This document shows, in pieces, positions 33,173 to 41,283 of a DNA stretch of 64,000 bases; position 1 is the stretch's first letter; the number at the start of each line of letters is the position of its first letter. The stretch is from Variovorax sp. TBS-050B (GTDB lineage: Bacteria > Pseudomonadota > Gammaproteobacteria > Burkholderiales > Burkholderiaceae_C), in assembly GCF_029893635.1 (NCBI RefSeq), contig NZ_JARXYR010000001.1:310001-374000 (forward strand), in the 5' to 3' direction. A program made the translations under genes and the position numbers. The notes below the pieces were generated by a model that had not been told where the DNA came from, ran no database searches, and was given only the letters and a program-made list of their open reading frames with translations.

Positions 33173-33901
33173 TCAGCCCAACGCGTCCGGCGGCAGGTAG
33201 ATGCGTGCCAGCCCCTTCGCGATCGCCTCCACGATCTGCTCCTTGCGCAGCCCGATGTGGGACTTGAGTGCCTGCTGCGCCGCCACCTCGTCGCGCGCCT
33301 GCAGGGCCTTGAGGATCTGCTGGTGCTCCTTCTGCGTGGCGCTGCGGCCCACGTTCTCCATGTCGATCCAGCGGATGAAGCGGATGCGCGCGTTGAGCAC
33401 GCCGAGCATGCGGCGCAGCTCCTGGTTGCGTGCCATGTCCGCGATGCGCAGGTGGAAGCCTTCGTCGAGCTCCACCAACTGCTCGACCGGCGTGTCGGGC
33501 GCGGCCTTCTGGCTCGCGGCCAGCCAGGCCCGGGCCTCGGCGATCTGCGCGTCGGTGGCGCGTTCGATCGCGAGCGACAGGCAGGCGCTCTCGACCGCCA
33601 CGCGCGCCTCGTAGAGATCGAGCGTCTCCTGCACGTCGAGCGGGCGGCGCACGAAGCCGCGCGTCGCGGGCAGCAGGAAGCCGTCGTTGACGAGCCGCGT
33701 CAGCGCCTCGCGCACCGGCGTGCGGCTCACGCCCAGGCGCTGGGCCAGTTCGATCTCGCTCAGGCGCTCGCCGGGCTTGAGCTGGTAGGAGATCGCCATG
33801 TCGCGCAGCGCCTCGAAAACACCCGAGCCGCGCTCGCGGCGCGTCTTGGAAATGGGCGCCGGCCTGGAGGGGCGCGCGCCGCGGCTGCTTGTGCTCTGCA
33901 T
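33173..33901 (-). CDS. GntR-family regulator with FCD domain
   Basis: A 242-residue regulator from the ATG at 33901; a further in-frame ATG at 33931 would place the GTATAC box inside the gene, so I use 33901. The winged helix has GERLSEIELAQRLGVSRTPV and REALTRLVNDGFLLPATRGF. The FCD effector domain (about residues 85-230) has LYEARVAVESACLSLAIER, an Asp in LDEGFHLRIADMA and His residues in QKEHQQILKAL that match the metal/carboxylate site. FCD regulators usually sense organic acids. It is divergent from a thiamine-diphosphate enzyme across a 59-bp region, so it very likely controls that operon. Confidence 0.88.
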   Translation of the reverse strand: MQSTSSRGARPSRPAPISKTRRERGSGVFEALRDMAISYQLKPGERLSEIELAQRLGVSRTPVREALTRLVNDGFLLPATRGFVRRPLDVQETLDLYEARVAVESACLSLAIERATDAQIAEARAWLAASQKAAPDTPVEQLVELDEGFHLRIADMARNQELRRMLGVLNARIRFIRWIDMENVGRSATQKEHQQILKALQARDEVAAQQALKSHIGLRKEQIVEAIAKGLARIYLPPDALG

Positions 33902-33908
33902 GCTTTTA

Positions 33909-33916
33909 AGTATACT
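33909..33916. promoter_or_regulatory. GTATAC-centred operator/promoter in the divergent GntR intergenic region
   Basis: AGTATACT is a perfect 8-bp palindrome with the GTATAC core common to FCD-GntR operators, and reads as a TATACT -10 box on both strands. It is 8 bp before the regulator start and 44 bp before the ThDP-enzyme start. One occupied site could therefore repress both promoters. Confidence 0.5.
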
Positions 33917-33960
33917 GAAATGAATTTTCAACCGATTTCAACTGCCGGAGCTTCCCGACA

Positions 33961-35655
33961 ATGTCTTCCATGAACGGCGCCGACGCGATGGTGCGCATGC
34001 TGCAGCTCAACGGCGTCAAGCACATCTTCGGATTGTGCGGCGACACCAGCCTTCCTTTCTACGATGCGCTCGCGCGCCTCGACCACGGCATGGACCACGT
34101 GCTCACGCGCGACGAGCGCAGCGCCGCCTACATGGCCGACGCCTATGCGCGCGTCACCGGCAAGCCCGGCGTGTGCGAGGGCCCGAGCGGCGGCGGCGCG
34201 ACCTACCTGCTGCCGGGCCTGGTGGAGGCCAACGAGTCGGCCATTCCCGTGCTCGGCATCACCTCCGACGTGTCGGTCGGCGCGCGCGGCAAGTTCCCGC
34301 TGACCGAGCTCGACCAGCAGGCGCTCTACCAGCCGCTCACGAAGTGGAACACCACCATCGACCGCGTCGACCAGATCCCGCATGCGGTGCGCAGCGCCTT
34401 CCGCGCGATGGTCACGGGCCGCCCCGGCGCCACCCACATCTGCCTGCCTTACGACGTGCAGAAGCACGCCATCGATCCGGCCGACATCTGGGCCCAGCCC
34501 GGTCACGACCGCTACCCGGCCTACCGCTTCGCGCCCGACCCGGCCGAGGTGGAGCGCGCGGCGGCCATGCTGGCGGCGGCGCGCTGCCCGGTCATCGTCT
34601 GCGGCGGCGGCGTGGTCATCTCGGGTGCGCATGCCGAGCTCGAATCGCTCGCCACGCAGCTCAACGCGCCGGTGTGCCTCACGATCAGCGGCAGCGGCAG
34701 CCTGCCGAGCGGCCACGCGCTCAATGCCGGCGTGATCGGCACCAACGGCGGCGTCGAGGCCACGCGCGACGTGATCGCGCAGGCCGACCTGGTGCTCTTC
34801 GTCGGCGCGCGCGCGGGCTCCACCACCACCGAGCACTGGAAGATGCCGGCGCGCGAAGTCGCGATCCTGCACCTCGACATCGACCCCGGCACCATCGCCA
34901 CCAACTACCGCACCGACGTGGCGCTGGTGGGCGACGCGCGCCTCGGCCTCGCGGCACTCGCGGCCGCGGTGCGCGAACGCATCGCCGCGCGACCGGCCGA
35001 CGCGGCCGACGGCCGCGCGATCGTGGCGCGCAGCCAGGCGCAGAAGCGCGCCTTCTTCGCCGAGCTCGCGCGCTCGGGCGAGCGCCCGATCAAGCCCGAG
35101 CGCGTGGTCGATGCGCTCAACCGCCTGCTGCCCGCCCAGGCCGTGGTGGTGGCCGACCCCGGCACGCCGTGCCCGTACTTCGCGGCCTACTTCGATGCGC
35201 CGCAGTCGGGCCGCCACTTCATCACCAACCGCGCGCACGGTGCGCTCGGCTTTTCGATGGCCGCCGGCGTCGGTGCCGCCTTCGGCCGGCCCGATGCGGT
35301 GGTGGTCTCGGTCATGGGCGACGGCAGCTTCGGCTTCACCTGCGGCGAACTGGAGACCATCGTGCGCCGCCGCGTGCCGCTGAAGATGATCGTGTTCTCC
35401 AACTCGGTGTTCGGCTGGATCAAGGCGAGCCAGAAGACGGGCTACGACGAGCGCTACTTCTCGGTCGACTTCGACCGCACCAACCATGCGCGCGTGGCCG
35501 AGGCCTTCGGCGTGAAGGCCTGGCGCGTCGAGGACCCGTCCGAGCTCGAAGGCGCGCTGAAGGCCGCGCTCGCGCACGACGGCCCCGCGCTGGTCGACGT
35601 GCTCTCGCAGCCGCTGCAGGACACGGCGGTGCCGGTCAGCCAGTGGATGGGCTGA
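33961..35655 (+). CDS. Thiamine-diphosphate-dependent enzyme, acetolactate-synthase-like
   Basis: A 564-residue enzyme of the IlvB/benzoylformate decarboxylase superfamily. The N-terminal Pyr domain has catalytic Glu52 in TRDERSAAYMADAYARV. The central domain has VIVCGGGVVISGAHAELESL. The C-terminal PP domain has the ThDP-Mg motif GDGSFGF (residues 453-459) with Asn481 in FSNSVFGW about 26 residues later. It could be a 2-oxoacid decarboxylase/lyase or a carboligase. The immediate neighbours (Bug binding protein, glyoxalase-fold protein) suggest catabolism of an imported acid rather than branched-chain amino-acid synthesis; no ilvN-like subunit follows. GGAG lies 11 nt before the ATG. Confidence 0.87.
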   Translation: MSSMNGADAMVRMLQLNGVKHIFGLCGDTSLPFYDALARLDHGMDHVLTRDERSAAYMADAYARVTGKPGVCEGPSGGGATYLLPGLVEANESAIPVLGITSDVSVGARGKFPLTELDQQALYQPLTKWNTTIDRVDQIPHAVRSAFRAMVTGRPGATHICLPYDVQKHAIDPADIWAQPGHDRYPAYRFAPDPAEVERAAAMLAAARCPVIVCGGGVVISGAHAELESLATQLNAPVCLTISGSGSLPSGHALNAGVIGTNGGVEATRDVIAQADLVLFVGARAGSTTTEHWKMPAREVAILHLDIDPGTIATNYRTDVALVGDARLGLAALAAAVRERIAARPADAADGRAIVARSQAQKRAFFAELARSGERPIKPERVVDALNRLLPAQAVVVADPGTPCPYFAAYFDAPQSGRHFITNRAHGALGFSMAAGVGAAFGRPDAVVVSVMGDGSFGFTCGELETIVRRRVPLKMIVFSNSVFGWIKASQKTGYDERYFSVDFDRTNHARVAEAFGVKAWRVEDPSELEGALKAALAHDGPALVDVLSQPLQDTAVPVSQWMG

Positions 35656-35715
35656 GGCACGCTTCCTGCAACATCCGGGGTTTCACGCGCAGCTTTGATG
35701 AAAGGGAAACAGACG

Positions 35716-36690
35716 ATGCAGATGCAATTCAACCGACGCCGGGTCCTCGCGGCCGCGGCCATGCTGGGCCTGGCCCGCGGGGCGGCGGCGCAGCCTGCGG
35801 ACGCGCCGCTGCACATGGTCGTGACCTTCCCGCCGGGCGGCAGCACGGACATCGCGGCGCGCATCATGCAGCCCGAACTCGAGAAGCGGCTGGGCCGCCC
35901 GGTGGTGGTCGAGAACAAGCCCGGCGCCGCGAGCCAGCTCGCCACCAGCTACGTCGCCAAGTCGGCGCCCAACGGCAACACGGTGCTGGTGAGCTTCGAC
36001 ACCCATGCGATCAACCCGATCGCCAAGCCGCGGCTGCCGTACGACACCTTCAAGGACTTCGCGGGCGTCACGCTCGCGGTGCGCTTTCCGCTGGTGATCG
36101 GCGCCTCGGCCTCGGTGCCCGCCAAGGACCTGCGCGGCTTCATCGCGAGCGCTCGCAAGGAGCCCGCGCGCTACAGCTACGCCTCGACCGGCGTGGGCTC
36201 GATGAACCACCTCGTGATGGAGGACATCAAGCGCCGCGCCGGCATCTACGTGCTGCACGTGCCCTATGGCGGCGGCGGGCCCGCGGTGCAGGCCGTGCTC
36301 GGCGACGTCTCGCAGCTCACGCTGCTGAGCTACGCCGCGCTCAAGGGCCAGATCGCGGCCGGCAAGATCAAGCCGCTGGCCGTCACCGGCGCGAAGCGCC
36401 TGCCCGAGCTGCCCGACGTGCCCACGGTGGCCGAGTCGGGCTTCCCGGGCTTCGAGGCCTATTCGTGGATCGGCATCTTCGCGCCCGCGGGCACGCCGGC
36501 CGACCGGCTGGGTGCGCTGACCGAAGGCTTCCGCGCCGCGCTGCAGTCGAACGAGGTCAAGAGCAAGCTCACGCAGGCCGGCTTCGAGGTCATGGCCACC
36601 GACGGGCCCGGCGTCGACCGCCATGCACGCACCGAGTACGAGCGCTGGGGCGCCTTCGTGCGCGAGACCAAGCTCAAGCTCGAGGAATGA
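35716..36690 (+). CDS. Bug/TctC-type periplasmic solute-binding protein 1
   Basis: A 324-residue periplasmic binding protein starting at the ATG at 35716 (GAAAGGGA upstream). The signal peptide is FNRRRVLAAAAMLGLARGAA, possibly Tat-type, cut after AQ. The mature protein has the Bug hallmarks MVVTFPPGGSTDIAARIMQP, VVENKPGAASQLA and YSYASTGVGSMNHLVMEDIK, as well as VPTVAESGFPGFEAYSWIG near the end. Bug proteins bind carboxylates such as dicarboxylates, amino acids or aromatic acids through water-mediated contacts, often with no dedicated permease next door, as here. It sits between the ThDP enzyme (60-bp gap) and the glyoxalase-fold gene (ATGA overlap). Confidence 0.92.
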   Translation: MQMQFNRRRVLAAAAMLGLARGAAAQPADAPLHMVVTFPPGGSTDIAARIMQPELEKRLGRPVVVENKPGAASQLATSYVAKSAPNGNTVLVSFDTHAINPIAKPRLPYDTFKDFAGVTLAVRFPLVIGASASVPAKDLRGFIASARKEPARYSYASTGVGSMNHLVMEDIKRRAGIYVLHVPYGGGGPAVQAVLGDVSQLTLLSYAALKGQIAAGKIKPLAVTGAKRLPELPDVPTVAESGFPGFEAYSWIGIFAPAGTPADRLGALTEGFRAALQSNEVKSKLTQAGFEVMATDGPGVDRHARTEYERWGAFVRETKLKLEE

Positions 36691-37412
36691 AGATGCCGAT
36701 GGCGCTCGACCATGTGGTGATCGTCGTGGCCTCGCTCGACGAGGCCGTGGCCGACTACCGGCGCGCGGGCTTCACCGTGATCGCCGGCGGCCGGCATCCG
36801 GGCCGCAACACCGCCAATGCGCTGATCGTGTTCGACGACGGCAGCTACCTCGAGCTGATCGCGTACTCGGCGCCGTCGCCCGAGGAGCGCTGGTGGCGCG
36901 TGCTCGACGCGGCGGGCGAGGGCCTGGTCGACTTCGCGCTGCTGCCTTCCGACATCGATGCGGCCGTGGCCGCCGCGCGCGCGCGCGGCCTGTCCGAGCT
37001 CACGGCCGTGCCCGGCGCGCGCAACCGGCCCGACGGCGTGCGCATCGCATGGAGTTCGGCGCGCCAGCAGCGGCACGACCTGCCGTTCCTCTGCGCCGAC
37101 ATCACGCCGCGCGAGCTGCGCGTGCCCGAAGGCGAGCCGCGCCGCCATGCCAACGGCGCGCGCGGCATCGCGGCCGTGCAGGTCGCGGTCGAGGACGTGG
37201 CGGCCAGCCTTGCGCGCTACCGCATGCTGCTCGGCGACGATGCCGTGCGCGGCGAGCGCGTGACGCTGCAGGGCTTCGAGGTCGTGCTGCAGGTCGAGCC
37301 GGGCAGGGCGCGCGGCGAAGGGCCCTGCGCGATCACGCTTGCGGTCGATGCGGGGCAGGGGCGCTCGACCTTCGATCCGGCGCTGCTGCACGGGGCCGTC
37401 GTTCGCGCCTGA
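36687..37412 (+). CDS. VOC-superfamily (glyoxalase-like) protein
   Basis: A 241-residue protein whose ATG overlaps the binding-protein stop (ATGA). It starts MKMPMALDHVVIVVASLDEA, the first strand and metal-ligand His of a VOC module, with NALIVFDDGSYLELIAYSAP giving the Glu ligand. A second, weaker half follows (GIAAVQVAVEDVAASLARYR; VTLQGFEVVLQVEPG). This two-module pattern is the glyoxalase-like DUF4440/VOC type found in catabolic operons as isomerases, epimerases or dioxygenase-like enzymes. Its coupling to the Bug protein and the ThDP enzyme suggests the same pathway. The reaction cannot be stated. Confidence 0.8.
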   Translation: MKMPMALDHVVIVVASLDEAVADYRRAGFTVIAGGRHPGRNTANALIVFDDGSYLELIAYSAPSPEERWWRVLDAAGEGLVDFALLPSDIDAAVAAARARGLSELTAVPGARNRPDGVRIAWSSARQQRHDLPFLCADITPRELRVPEGEPRRHANGARGIAAVQVAVEDVAASLARYRMLLGDDAVRGERVTLQGFEVVLQVEPGRARGEGPCAITLAVDAGQGRSTFDPALLHGAVVRA

Positions 37413-37415
37413 GGC

Positions 37416-37433
37416 GCGCGCCGATCGGCGCGC
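37416..37433. terminator. GC palindrome between convergent genes
   Basis: GCGCGCCGATCGGCGCGC is a perfect 18-bp palindrome in the 44-bp space between the VOC gene and the convergent Bug gene. It can fold on either strand and probably blocks read-through, although neither side has a U tract. Confidence 0.4.
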
Positions 37434-37456
37434 CGGAATCGCCACGGAGCGGAGGG

Positions 37457-38467
37457 TCAGTCCGCCTTGAAGCCCGTGGCCGCGACCACCTTGCCCCAGC
37501 GTACGGTGTCGGCCGCGATCACTTGTGCGAAGTCCTGCGCGCTGGTGCCCGTCACGCCGAAGCCCGCTTCCTCCAGCCGGGCCTTGCCGTCGGGCGACTG
37601 CACCGCCTTGCGCAGCGCGGTTTCGAGCTGCGCGACCACCTCGGGCGGCGTGCGCGCCGGTGCGACCACGCCGAACCAGGCATTGAACGCGAGCTGCGGA
37701 TAGCCCTGCTCGCGCAGCGTCGGCACATCGGGCAGGCTGGCGCTGCGCGCCTCGCCGCTCGAGGCCAGCGCGAGCAGCTTGCCCGCCTTCACGTTCGCTG
37801 CCGAGAGGCCCACGCTCGCGAACGCGGCCGCCACGTCGCCGCTGAAGAGGCCGCCGAGCGCATCGCCGGTGGTCTTGTAGTGCACCGGCTCGGGCTTGAG
37901 GCCGGTCGCGTCGCCGAACAGGTAGGCGCCGAAGTGGCCCGGCGTGCCGGCGCCGAAGGTGCCCATGAACAGCCCCTTCTGTTCGCGGCTCCAGGCCACG
38001 AACTGCTGCATGTTGCGCGCCGGCACCTTGGCGGGATTGACCACCAGCATGAAGTTCGAGGTCGCGACCTGGCTCACGGGCACGAAGTCCTTCTTCGGGT
38101 CGTAGGGCAGCTTGCCGTAGCTGCTCGGCGCGATCGCGAGCTGGCCGGTCTCGCCGAGCAGCAGCGTGTAGCCGTCGGGCTGCGCGCGCGCCACCTCGGC
38201 GGCCGCGATCAGCCCGCCGGCGCCCGGCTTGTTGTCGACGACCACGCCGAGGTTGCCCCAGCCTTCGGACAGCTTCTGCGCCAACAGGCGCGCGACGATG
38301 TCGGGGCCGCTGCCGGCGGGGAAGCCGACCACCAAGCGCACGGGCCGGCTCGGATAGGCACCCGCCTGCGCGAAGGCCGGCGCGGCGAAGGGCAGGGCCG
38401 TGGCGCCGATCAGGGCGGCGGCGATGAGCGCGCGGCGGCGCGCGGCCGAGCGAGGGGCGGTCGTCAT
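37457..38467 (-). CDS. Bug/TctC-type periplasmic solute-binding protein 2
   Basis: A 336-residue protein from the ATG at 38467, with AGAGGAG upstream. The signal peptide contains SAARRRALIAAALIGATALP and ends at AFAQA. Hallmarks are YPSRPVRLVVGFPAGSGPDI, VVVDNKPGAGGLIAAAEVAR, GTFGAGTPGHFGAYLFGDAT and LPDVPTLREQGYPQLAFNAW. It is a second member of the Bug family in the region, of opposite orientation to the first and in an apparent two-gene unit with the upstream DUF3237 gene (56-bp gap). Different ligand-loop residues suggest a different carboxylate. Confidence 0.92.
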   Translation of the reverse strand: MTTAPRSAARRRALIAAALIGATALPFAAPAFAQAGAYPSRPVRLVVGFPAGSGPDIVARLLAQKLSEGWGNLGVVVDNKPGAGGLIAAAEVARAQPDGYTLLLGETGQLAIAPSSYGKLPYDPKKDFVPVSQVATSNFMLVVNPAKVPARNMQQFVAWSREQKGLFMGTFGAGTPGHFGAYLFGDATGLKPEPVHYKTTGDALGGLFSGDVAAAFASVGLSAANVKAGKLLALASSGEARSASLPDVPTLREQGYPQLAFNAWFGVVAPARTPPEVVAQLETALRKAVQSPDGKARLEEAGFGVTGTSAQDFAQVIAADTVRWGKVVAATGFKAD

Positions 38468-38523
38468 GGGAAGTCTCCTCTGGATGTGAAAGCGGGGAGG
38501 GCGCCCGGTGCGGGCGCCGCCGG

Positions 38524-39012
38524 TCATTGCAGGACGAAGAAGCGCATCTCCACGCGCGCCGGATGGCGCATGCCCACGCCGACGAACAGGCGCTCGGTGA
38601 TCCACCGCAGCGCGCGGCTCGTCGTCTCGAACGAGGGCGTGCAGCGGAAATAGACCTCGGCCGGATCGACCGGCTCGCCACGCAGCAGCCGTGCCATCAC
38701 CTCGGCCGGCGCGGTGCGCAGCGCGCGGTTCTGCACGTAGATGCGATCGCCGGCATCGGTTTCGAGCCCGTAGCGCGCATCGAGCTCCGAGACGGTCTCG
38801 CTCGCAATGCGCTGGAAGTCGGCGCCGCCTTGCAGCACGCGCGCGCTCCAGCCTTCGCCGCGCGCCTGGCCGCCGAGGATCGGCACCACGCGGCGCAGCC
38901 CCGCGGGACCGTCGCCGAGCACCAGCGGCTCGCCGACGTCGACGGAAACGTCCGCGAACCACGCGAGCGTAGGCGCGGCGAGGGGATCGGCGGGTGGGGC
39001 GGCGGAAGTCAT
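38524..39012 (-). CDS. DUF3237 (UPF0311) protein
   Basis: A 162-residue protein matching the DUF3237 beta-barrel pattern: LAWFADVSVDVGEPLVLGDG near the start, RRVVPILGGQARGEGWSARV, GGADFQRI, ARYGLETDAGDRIYVQNRAL and a final VGVGMRHPARVEMRFFVLQ. Members accompany aromatic and organic-acid degradation genes, but no reaction is firmly known. It precedes the second Bug gene on the minus strand and is divergent from the LuxR regulator with only 46 bp between the starts. Confidence 0.85.
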   Translation of the reverse strand: MTSAAPPADPLAAPTLAWFADVSVDVGEPLVLGDGPAGLRRVVPILGGQARGEGWSARVLQGGADFQRIASETVSELDARYGLETDAGDRIYVQNRALRTAPAEVMARLLRGEPVDPAEVYFRCTPSFETTSRALRWITERLFVGVGMRHPARVEMRFFVLQ

Positions 39013-39058
39013 GCCCTAGCGTAAGCCCGGTGGCCCGGCCGCGCTGTCATCCCCGAAG

Positions 39059-39856
39059 ATGACGGGATTGCCCGTATTGCCCATGCGCACCTGGATTCCC
39101 GATCTCCCCGCCGACGGCGTCACGGCCTCGCTGGCGCAGTGCCTGCCGGCGGTGGTGCCCGCGCTCGGCGAACCCGCCTTCGGCGCGCGGCTGCTCGAAG
39201 CGATGGCTTCGGCGCTGCCCGTGGGATCGTTCTCGGTCTACCGCACCGGCGCGCGGCCCGCGATCTTCCTGAGCGGCAGCCGCGGCATGCCCGACACCAC
39301 GCGCGACTGCTGGCGCGCCTACCTCTCGGGCCCGATCCGCAGCGACCGCACGCTGCGCGAAGCCAGCACGCCGCGGCTGCTGCGCGTGTGCCACATCACG
39401 GCGCGCGAGGTGCCCGCGGAACACCGCGCCAAGGTCTACGAGGCGCACGGCGTGGTGGAGCGCGTGTCGGTGGTCGAGGACGAGCCGGCCGGCGAGGACG
39501 CGCTGTTCGCGGTCAACTTCTACCGCCACACGCACCAGCGCGCGCTCGGCGATGCACAGCTGGCCGACTTCGGCGCCGCGGGCCGGCTGCTGATGGCCCT
39601 GACGCGCAAGCACATCGCATTGGCACGCATCGATGCCGCGGATGCGATGCAGGCGCGCCTGCTCGCGCGCTGCCCGTCGCTCACGCCGCGAGAGCTCGCG
39701 GTCTGCCTGCGGCTCTTGCGCGGCATGACGCAGGAAGGCATCGCGGCCGACATGGGCCTCGCGCTGCCCACCGTCAAGACCTACCGCAACCGCGCGTTCG
39801 CGCGGCTCGGCATCCACTTCCGCAGCGAGCTGTTCGCGCTCATGCTGCCGGCCTGA
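39059..39856 (+). CDS. LuxR-type helix-turn-helix regulator
   Basis: A 265-residue regulator; a second in-frame ATG at 39083 (MRTWIPDLPADGV) may be the true start. The C-terminal region (about residues 200-262) is a LuxR/GerE HTH: CPSLTPRELAVCLRLLRGMT, then IAADMGLALPTVKTYRNRAF and ARLGIHFRSELFALML. The N-terminal 190 residues show no receiver Asp or clear autoinducer motif, so it belongs to the orphan LuxR proteins found next to Bug/DUF3237 genes. It is divergent from DUF3237 and convergent with the FAD monooxygenase, and is likely to control this local catabolic set. Confidence 0.85.
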   Translation: MTGLPVLPMRTWIPDLPADGVTASLAQCLPAVVPALGEPAFGARLLEAMASALPVGSFSVYRTGARPAIFLSGSRGMPDTTRDCWRAYLSGPIRSDRTLREASTPRLLRVCHITAREVPAEHRAKVYEAHGVVERVSVVEDEPAGEDALFAVNFYRHTHQRALGDAQLADFGAAGRLLMALTRKHIALARIDAADAMQARLLARCPSLTPRELAVCLRLLRGMTQEGIAADMGLALPTVKTYRNRAFARLGIHFRSELFALMLPA

Positions 39857-39869
39857 GCGTGGACGGCGT

Positions 39870-41165
39870 TCAGCCGCCGATGCGTGCGCCGGGCGCGATG
39901 GTCGGCGGCGCGGCGTTGAGGGTGTCGATCGCGAAGCCCGCCGCCGCCTTGTAGCGCGCCATGAAGGCCTCGCGCTCGTCGGGCGGTACGACCGTATCGA
40001 TGTCGTCGAACACGCCGCCGCAGCGCTCGTCCACCAACCCCAGGATGCCGAAGGGCCCGGCGCCGCGGTTGCGCAGCACCAGCGCCGAGATGTCGGCGCA
40101 GAGGCGCTCGTCGTAGGCCCGGAGCGCGGCCGCGTTCACGCCGTGCGCGAGCATCGCCGCGCCGAGCACGCGCGCATCGACGATCGCCTGGCTCGCGCCG
40201 TTCGATCCCACGGGGTACATCACGTGCGCCGCGTCGCCGAGCAGCGCCACGTTGCCGTCGACCCAGGTGGGCACCGGGTCGCGGTCGATCATCGGGTACT
40301 CGAACACCTCGCTTGCGCCGCGCAGCATCGCGGGCACGTCGAGCCAGCCGTAGTCCCAGCCCTCGAAGTGGTGGATGAAGTCGTCGATGGCCACGCGCCG
40401 GTTCCAGTCGCCCTGGGTCCAGCCGTCGGCGTTGTCGACCGTGATCTCGGCGATCCAGTTGATGGTCGCGAGGCCGGTGGCCGGGTCGGGCGGCGAGATC
40501 GGATAGAGCACCACGCGGTGCCTCAGCGAGCCCACGCCGACGAAGGACGCACCGGTGCGCACCGGCACGCCCGGCGTGGTGCCGCGCCACATGATCGCGC
40601 CGCCCCACTGGATCGGCGGCTGCGCCGGATGCATCTGCGCGCGGATCGCCGAATGCAGGCCGTCGGCACCGACGAGCAGCGCGCCCTCGATCTCGCTGCG
40701 CGTGCCGTCGGCCGCTTCGACCGTCGCGGTCACGCCGCCGGCGTGGTTGGCATAGCCGGCGACGCGCTGCCCGAGGCGGATCGCCGCCGGGCCCAGCCGC
40801 TCCAGCGCTTGCGCATAGAGCAGCATCTGCAGCTGCCCGCGATGCACCGAGTACTGCGGCCAGCGGTAGCCCGCGAGCAGCCCGCGCGGCTCGGCGTAGA
40901 TCGGGTTGCCGTTGCGGCCGACCAGCGCCCATTCGCGCGCCTGGATGCCGATGGTGTCGAGCAGCTCGTGGTCGATGCCGAGGTCGTAGAGCTCGCGCAC
41001 CGCGTTCGGCTGCAGGTTGATGCCCACGCCGAGCGGACGCAGGGCGGGCACGGCCTCGAAGACGATGCAGGGCACGCCGATCTGATGCAGCGTGAGTGCG
41101 AGCGAAAGGCCGCCGATGCCGCCGCCGGCGATCAGGACGGGGCGGGAGTGGAACGCAGGGGTCAT
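39870..41165 (-). CDS. FAD-dependent monooxygenase (PheA/UbiH-type fold)
   Basis: A 431-residue flavoprotein of the group A aromatic hydroxylase family. Features are the dinucleotide-binding VLIAGGGIGGLSLALTLHQ (residues 10-28) with the acidic end FEAVPALRPLGVGINLQPNA, the DG motif LVGADGLHSAIRAQ (about residues 164-177) and the FAD-ribose motif GNVALLGDAAHVMYPVGSNG (about 307-326). It probably hydroxylates a phenolic or N-heteroaromatic acid using NAD(P)H and O2. The flavin-binding motifs are complete. It is divergent from the ornithine-cyclodeaminase-like gene and convergent with the LuxR regulator, within the catabolic region. Confidence 0.88.
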   Translation of the reverse strand: MTPAFHSRPVLIAGGGIGGLSLALTLHQIGVPCIVFEAVPALRPLGVGINLQPNAVRELYDLGIDHELLDTIGIQAREWALVGRNGNPIYAEPRGLLAGYRWPQYSVHRGQLQMLLYAQALERLGPAAIRLGQRVAGYANHAGGVTATVEAADGTRSEIEGALLVGADGLHSAIRAQMHPAQPPIQWGGAIMWRGTTPGVPVRTGASFVGVGSLRHRVVLYPISPPDPATGLATINWIAEITVDNADGWTQGDWNRRVAIDDFIHHFEGWDYGWLDVPAMLRGASEVFEYPMIDRDPVPTWVDGNVALLGDAAHVMYPVGSNGASQAIVDARVLGAAMLAHGVNAAALRAYDERLCADISALVLRNRGAGPFGILGLVDERCGGVFDDIDTVVPPDEREAFMARYKAAAGFAIDTLNAAPPTIAPGARIGG

Positions 41166-41283
41166 CGGGCGATTGTCCTAGAAGGCAGGGTATGCACTGC
41201 CGCTATGACCCATGCCTCAAAAGCAATGACCCCGGCACGCGCATCGCGCCTAGACTGAAAAGCGTCACTTCCTTTTCATCAGC

